A stretch of DNA of 28,185 nt from an uncultured Rhodospirillaceae bacterium (lineage in GTDB: Bacteria > Pseudomonadota > Alphaproteobacteria > RF32 > CAG-239), in the NCBI GenBank assembly GCA_900320035.1, contig ONQU01000010.1, forward strand, positions 1-28,185, written 5' to 3'. Position 1 is the stretch's first letter; each line of letters begins with the position of its first letter. Below the pieces are notes generated by a model. That model made no database searches, was not told where the DNA came from, and was given only the letters and a program-made list of their open reading frames with translations. Below, piece after piece: positions 24,423 through 28,185 of the stretch. A program made the translations under genes and the position numbers.

Positions 24423-24488
24423 TCAAACATGTTGCCAGATAAAAAATAAAATTGCAAAAACAACGAATAAAACGATATACCAAAACAT
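24423..24488 (-). CDS. 21-residue hydrophobic membrane peptide
   Basis: The open frame ATG-TTT-TGG to TGA encodes a peptide that is almost wholly one membrane span: MFWYIVLFVV at the start, then FAILFFIWQHV. The case rests on its signals. GGAGGG lies 6 bases before the ATG, a near-consensus Shine-Dalgarno sequence and stronger than most in this window. A near-consensus promoter lies just upstream, so the leader is only about 15 bases. It follows recR by 96 bases. Peptides of this design in other bacteria either modulate membrane complexes or act as type I toxins. The lack of a visible antisense RNA promoter and of a charged tail leaves both open. No family recognised. Confidence 0.65.
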   Translation of the reverse strand: MFWYIVLFVVFAILFFIWQHV

Positions 24489-24509
24489 TGTTATCCCTCC
24501 ACGTTTTTT

Positions 24510-24537
24510 ATTTTAACATCTCTTATCATCATGTCAA
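24510..24537 (-). promoter_or_regulatory. Near-consensus promoter of the 21-residue peptide gene
   Basis: On minus, TTGACA (24537-24532) and TAAAAT (24515-24510) are 16 bases apart, with TGT just before the -10 box, an extended -10. 11 of 12 consensus positions match. The start is expected near 24503. Confidence 0.75.
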
Positions 24538-24584
24538 GAGCAACTTAAGCCTTTTTTTATAATAACAGCGTATCAAAATTTAAT

Positions 24585-25178
24585 CTATAATTCCTTGCGG
24601 GCCGATAAAGCCAATTGAATGGTCCCATCATCCATATAATCAAGCTCAGCCCCTATCGGAATACCTTGCGCCAATGTCGTCACCTTAATGCCTTGTTCTT
24701 TTAGTCGAGCAAGTAAATAGTGAGCGGTAATTTGTCCGTCAATGGTCGCCGGCAAGGCTAAAATAACTTCTTTAATAACACCGGCACGCAAGCGCTCAAA
24801 CAAGCCTTCAATGTTTAAATCTTCAGGTGTTATTCCTTCAAGCGCGGAAAGAATACCGCCTAAAACATGGTATTGACCTTTATATATACCCACGCGTTCC
24901 ATAGCCCATAAATCAGCCACGTCTTGTACCACGCAGACAACACCGGTATCGCGTGTAGTATCACGGCAGATATTGCAAATATCTTGCGTATCAAAATTGC
25001 CGCATACCGGACATTTTTTAATGTGCTCGGATACATCTTGTAAGGCCGCAATCAGCGGTACTAACATTGATTCTTTTTTCTTCAGCAAATGCAAAACAAT
25101 ACGCCGCGCCGACCTTGTTCCCAAAGCCGGCAACTTGGCAATTAATTTTGTTAATTTATCAATTTCGGTGCTTTGCAC
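24585..25178 (-). CDS. recR: Recombination mediator RecR
   Basis: RecR forms a ring that, with RecO, loads RecA on gapped DNA. The 197 residues show the helix-hairpin-helix start (LPALGTRSARR), a four-cysteine zinc site at 56, 59, 68 and 71, and the Toprim domain (about 79-170) with VVQDVADLWAMERVG and GGILSALEGITPEDL. The start codon is GTG; the ribosome binding site TAGGTG contains the ybaB stop codon. It ends the dnaX-ybaB-recR unit, an order conserved across distant bacteria. Confidence 0.97.
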   Translation of the reverse strand: MQSTEIDKLTKLIAKLPALGTRSARRIVLHLLKKKESMLVPLIAALQDVSEHIKKCPVCGNFDTQDICNICRDTTRDTGVVCVVQDVADLWAMERVGIYKGQYHVLGGILSALEGITPEDLNIEGLFERLRAGVIKEVILALPATIDGQITAHYLLARLKEQGIKVTTLAQGIPIGAELDYMDDGTIQLALSARKEL

Positions 25179-25188
25179 GATTTTTCAC

Positions 25189-25503
25189 CTAAAACGGCAA
25201 TTTCAAACCACCCAAGCCAATACCGCCGGTGGCTTCTTTCATTCCTTCAGCCATCATTTCTTCAACTTTCTGATGAGCATCATTATAAGCCGCTAAAATT
25301 AAGTCTTCCAGCATTTCAGCATCTTCCATAGCTGTTTTATCAATACTGATACTCTGCATTTCAGATTTTCCGTTCAGAACCACTTTAACCAAACCGCCGC
25401 CACTGCTTCCTTCGCGTATTTCTTGCCCGAGCTTAGCTTGCGTTTCTTGCATTTTGCGTTGCATCTGTTGTGCTTGCTTCATAATTCCTTGAATGTTCAA
25501 CAT
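25189..25503 (-). CDS. ybaB: Nucleoid-associated protein YbaB/EbfC family
   Basis: YbaB dimers bind DNA, and the gene sits between dnaX and recR in most bacteria. The 104-residue protein begins with the typical Gln/Met-rich helix (MKQAQQMQRKMQETQAKL), then VKVVLNGKSEMQSISID and LEDLILAAYNDAHQKVEE, and ends glycine-rich (GGIGLGGLKLPF). Length is normal. GAGGA inside the end of dnaX serves as its ribosome binding site, and dnaX stops 4 bases before its ATG, so translation is coupled. Confidence 0.96.
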   Translation of the reverse strand: MLNIQGIMKQAQQMQRKMQETQAKLGQEIREGSSGGGLVKVVLNGKSEMQSISIDKTAMEDAEMLEDLILAAYNDAHQKVEEMMAEGMKEATGGIGLGGLKLPF

Positions 25504-25507
25504 TTAA

Positions 25508-27208
25508 TCAATCCTCATCTTCATTATCATAATTAATTTCCGGTAAAGTAAAATCAACAGTTTCCTCTTCTCCGGTTTCTTCGGCAACACGCCGAATAAT
25601 TGTTTCGATTTTAGCACCATTAAATTCGCTAAGTATAGCGCGAACTAACGGATATTCAGAGATATTTTTCTTATCTCCGTTAATTCTGTCGCGCTCCAAA
25701 TCTGCCAAAGTTTCACCTAATGGTTCATAATCAATGTCAATGGCCCAACGTTGTCCCGTTTCTTCTTCTAAAAAGCGCCGGAGTCGCGCCACCAAATCTT
25801 TATCTGTGGCCACATCAACAGCAATATGCATTCTACCATGCGCAAATTGCTTAAATGTCAACTTATGCATCACATCAAATAATAGTAGCGGCTGTTTTTT
25901 AGCTGTCATCAATTTAATCATATCATCTGTGGAATCGACAACAACATGCGCAGTGTCTTCAGCCATATTAACCACCGCGGTAACCCCACCGGTATCAACC
26001 GATGGCAAAGTAACTTGGGGTACTTGTTTAGCCTCACCTGTTAGAGATTTTTTTTTTAAGTCCTTCAGCAAATCTGCAGGAGTTGGGAGAGATGCCGAAT
26101 AAGCAATCCGCATCAAAATCATTTCTAAGGCATCTATTTGTACGCTGGCATACTGCAACTCACTCAAACCTTTAATCAGCATCTGCCATATTTTCGATAA
26201 AATACCAATCGGTACCGAACTCAGCTTTTGACACATTGCCCGATCATTTTCACTGACAGATGCATCATTGATGAAATCCGGTAAAATAATCACCTTAGCT
26301 AAAAGATGGGTGATATCAATCATATCCTGCAAAATAACCATCGGCGTTGCACCGGCAATATATTGCTGCTGTAAAAGCTGTAATGTTGCGGCAATATCGC
26401 CTTCCAACAATTTTTCATACAGGGCAAAAGTTTGTTGCCGATCGGCTAAACCTAGCATATTTTTCACCGAATCCGGCATAATAGCACCATTGCCGAGCAC
26501 AATTGCCTGATCAAGCATTGAAAGTCCGTCACGTGCCGAACCATCAGCGGCACGCGCCACTAAACGTATTGCTTCCTCATCGAAACTTACTTTTTCCGCC
26601 GTCAAAACTTTTTTAAACAAAGTCATCAGCGTTTCAATGCTCAAGCGTTCTAAATCAAAGCGTTGGCAACGCGATAAAATTGTCACCGGTACTTTGCGAA
26701 TTTCCGTGGTTGCAAAAATAAATTTAACATGTGCCGGCGGTTCTTCTAATGTTTTTAACAGGGCATTGAAAGCACTTTTAGAAAGCATATGCACTTCATC
26801 GATGATATAAACTTTGTAACGCGCACTGACCGGCTTATAGCGTACCCCATCTAAAATTTCGCGCATATCATCGACGCCGGTTTTTGATGCGGCATCAAGC
26901 TCTATGACATCAATATGGCGATCTTCGGCAATGGCTCTACAATTTTCGCATTCACCACACGGATGAATGGTCGGACCACCCTGCCCATCCGGCCCAATAC
27001 AGTTAATTGCCCGTGCAATCAATCGAGCCGTTGTGGTTTTGCCCACACCGCGAATACCGGTTAAAATATAAGCATGATGCAGTCTATTACTTTGAATAGC
27101 ATTGGTTAAAGTTTGCACCAACGCATCTTGCCCAAGCAAATCTTCAAATGTTTGCGGACGATATTTGCGCGCCAAGGCCACATATTGATTATTGGTATTT
27201 TCTGCCAT
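25508..27208 (-). CDS. dnaX: DNA polymerase III subunits tau/gamma
   Basis: DnaX is the ATPase of the clamp loader, and its longer tau form also ties polymerase cores to the helicase. The 566 residues show Walker A GIRGVGKTT (51-59), a cysteine zinc motif (70, 84, 87, 90), Walker B YIIDEVHM (134-141), and the TILSRCQRF sensor (176-184). Domain III ends near 370. A polar linker and a DnaB/alpha-binding C-terminal part follow. At codons 384-387 there are ten consecutive A residues; a shift either way meets a stop within five codons, giving a gamma-like product of about 388-391 residues. The start has only a weak GAAG upstream and lies 28 bases after the SRP RNA gene. Confidence 0.97.
   Translation of the reverse strand: MAENTNNQYVALARKYRPQTFEDLLGQDALVQTLTNAIQSNRLHHAYILTGIRGVGKTTTARLIARAINCIGPDGQGGPTIHPCGECENCRAIAEDRHIDVIELDAASKTGVDDMREILDGVRYKPVSARYKVYIIDEVHMLSKSAFNALLKTLEEPPAHVKFIFATTEIRKVPVTILSRCQRFDLERLSIETLMTLFKKVLTAEKVSFDEEAIRLVARAADGSARDGLSMLDQAIVLGNGAIMPDSVKNMLGLADRQQTFALYEKLLEGDIAATLQLLQQQYIAGATPMVILQDMIDITHLLAKVIILPDFINDASVSENDRAMCQKLSSVPIGILSKIWQMLIKGLSELQYASVQIDALEMILMRIAYSASLPTPADLLKDLKKKSLTGEAKQVPQVTLPSVDTGGVTAVVNMAEDTAHVVVDSTDDMIKLMTAKKQPLLLFDVMHKLTFKQFAHGRMHIAVDVATDKDLVARLRRFLEEETGQRWAIDIDYEPLGETLADLERDRINGDKKNISEYPLVRAILSEFNGAKIETIIRRVAEETGEEETVDFTLPEINYDNEDED
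26048..26057 (-). promoter_or_regulatory. Candidate slippage site in dnaX (ten A residues)
   Basis: On minus the coding sequence reads TTA followed by nine A and TCT, that is ten A in a row encoding part of Leu384 and Lys385-387. With one A added, the frame reads Ile-Ser-Asn-Arg-stop; with one A lost, it reads Asn-Leu-stop. AAGGA lies 4 bases before the run, as an internal Shine-Dalgarno-like stimulator might. It lies just past domain III, where gamma should end. Confidence 0.7.
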
Positions 27209-27236
27209 TACTTACACTTCATATCTCATTCAAGGC

Positions 27237-27322
27237 GAAGGGACTTAGACCTTAAGCTCACCGTTACGGCTGCTTTCTTCCAAACCTGACCGAGTTGGCG
27301 GCTGCCTAACCCTAAGCCCTTC
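27237..27322 (-). ncRNA. ffs: SRP RNA (4.5S type, small bacterial form)
   Basis: On minus, the universally conserved domain IV is visible: GGTCAGG on the 5' side, a GGAA tetraloop, then AAGCAGCC. The ends GAAGGG (27322-27317) and CCCTTC (27242-27237) pair to close one long hairpin of about 86 bases. The apical stem beside the tetraloop is A/U-rich (TTT with GAA) where E. coli has G-C pairs. It is the RNA core of the signal recognition particle, whose protein Ffh is encoded at 8905. An SRP RNA gene just before dnaX is also known from Bacillus. Confidence 0.95.
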
Positions 27323-27333
27323 ATAAACTGTCT

Positions 27334-27364
27334 AATATATTGTGCGGATTCTCTCTTTTTGCAA
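27334..27364 (-). promoter_or_regulatory. Candidate promoter of ffs-dnaX-ybaB-recR
   Basis: On minus, TTGCAA (27364-27359) and TATATT (27339-27334) are 19 bases apart, a long spacing. The -10 box ends 11 bases before the SRP RNA 5' end, so a start close to the mature end is plausible. Confidence 0.45.
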
Positions 27365-27378
27365 GTAAAAAATATCAT

Positions 27379-28185
27379 TTATTGCATAACATTCAACAAA
27401 TTGCGTACTGACTCGGTACTTTTACCGTAAATCTGTGGCATCGTTATATAGTTATTGTTATGCCGCCAAGCATTATCATATTCGCTTGTGGTATAAAACT
27501 GCTGCATAGCCGCTTCAACTAATTGCGGTCCATCAGCGGTAACCATCACCACATCAAGCCCATGTTCATTTAGGCCATTCGGTAAAATTCTAAATAATCC
27601 GCTCATGCCGCTAAAACCTTGTGTACGCACAATTTGCGCAGACAATTCATCTTTATTTGCATGGGTCAGAAATGCCGCCATAGCTACGGCATCATAAGCA
27701 TAAATGCTCAAGCTATTCGGCCGACTACCAAACAATTCATCATATTGCTGGGTAAATCTTTCAATTCGCGCCAAAGGCATTAACGGGTAAACAGCACCAT
27801 ACAGCTCGGTTTCTTTGCTCAAACCGGTGTTGGCCCAAACCGATGTTCCCATAAATAATACGTCCGGTGCCGCAATATCATAATAGCTGAACATACTGGT
27901 AATTGCCTTTAAACGATTTCCCGATTCCGGTATTAAAAGTGCATCAAATCCCACATCACCGGAGGAACGTGAGGCCGTCATTTCCGTGACCAAACCGGTA
28001 AAGTCCATAGCCGTTGGTTCATAAAATCCGGCTTTAGTCACTTCAATGCCATATTCCTGTGCCGCCGCCAGCGCTGATTTAAACATATTAATGCCGCTCT
28101 GGTTATCCGGTATAACTACCGCTAAACGGCGGCGATTATGATCGGCGGCGTAGCGTACGATTCGCTTAATTTGATCATCATTCAA
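27379..28185 (-). CDS. Periplasmic-binding-fold protein, penicillin-binding-protein-activator-like (partial)
   Basis: Only the C-terminal 268 residues are inside the window; the frame runs off the right edge, and the TTG there is probably internal. The sequence has the alternating strand-helix pattern of a type 1 periplasmic binding fold (RRRLAVVIPDNQSGINMFKSAL, FDALLIPESGNRLKAITSMF, PDVLFMGTSVWANTGL, LSIYAYDAVAMAAFL). It resembles the Peripla_BP_6 and LpoA-like group, which in alphaproteobacteria is often annotated as a penicillin-binding-protein activator lipoprotein. A branched-chain amino acid binding protein is the alternative; no transporter genes are near. It ends 14 bases before the ffs -35 box, with no clear terminator. 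Confidence 0.75.
   Translation of the reverse strand: MNDDQIKRIVRYAADHNRRRLAVVIPDNQSGINMFKSALAAAQEYGIEVTKAGFYEPTAMDFTGLVTEMTASRSSGDVGFDALLIPESGNRLKAITSMFSYYDIAAPDVLFMGTSVWANTGLSKETELYGAVYPLMPLARIERFTQQYDELFGSRPNSLSIYAYDAVAMAAFLTHANKDELSAQIVRTQGFSGMSGLFRILPNGLNEHGLDVVMVTADGPQLVEAAMQQFYTTSEYDNAWRHNNNYITMPQIYGKSTESVRNLLNVMQ

Overview
The window looks like a housekeeping stretch of the chromosome of a low-GC alphaproteobacterium. The evidence is the short DUF3035 (BamF-like) lipoprotein beside lspA and an M16 protease pair, the E. coli-like order ffh-rpsP-rimM-trmD-rplS, a MutL carrying the endonuclease motif of bacteria without MutH, and a short SRP RNA next to dnaX-ybaB-recR. Base composition is AT-rich, with long A/T runs between genes, as in host-associated or uncultured alphaproteobacteria. 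I cannot name the genus from sequence alone. I see no phage, insertion sequence, CRISPR or plasmid gene.

Layout by position. 1-2700: tRNA-Lys(CTT), a DUF378 membrane protein, a 548-residue protein I do not recognise, and an unlisted 39-residue membrane peptide, all on minus. 2701-5262: an acpP-fabF-mltG unit (fatty acid synthesis plus peptidoglycan lysis), with a terminator-like hairpin between acpP and fabF. 5263-6713: two plus-strand orphan membrane proteins, then tandem hairpins that separate them from the convergent rplS operon. 6714-10441: ffh-rpsP-rimM-trmD-rplS (protein targeting, ribosome assembly, tRNA modification) behind a near-consensus promoter and a structured leader of about 120 nt. 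10517-17491: a tightly packed six-gene unit, lspA, DUF3035 lipoprotein, active M16 protease, degenerate M16 partner, pgi, mutL.

17749-20156: gap-pgk (glycolysis), with a long stem-loop between the two genes. 20317-21500: dnaJ on plus, ending in a hairpin shared with a convergent class I glutamine-amidotransferase/C26 hydrolase (21505-22359). 22457-24269: an MsbA-type ABC exporter with its own promoter. 24365-24537: a compact unit with a near-consensus promoter, a strong ribosome binding site, a 21-residue membrane peptide and two hairpins. 24585-27364: SRP RNA, dnaX, ybaB and recR behind one candidate promoter. 27379 to the end: the C-terminal part of a periplasmic-binding-fold protein.

The main points for a second look are: (1) a run of ten A residues in dnaX just after the clamp-loader domains, where slippage in either direction reaches a stop within a few codons, so a programmed short gamma subunit is likely; (2) the 21-residue peptide unit; (3) the structured ffh leader; (4) the unknown 548-residue protein; (5) an intercistronic gap-pgk stem-loop and regulatory repeats upstream of acpP. 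I do not see a defence or mobile system here.
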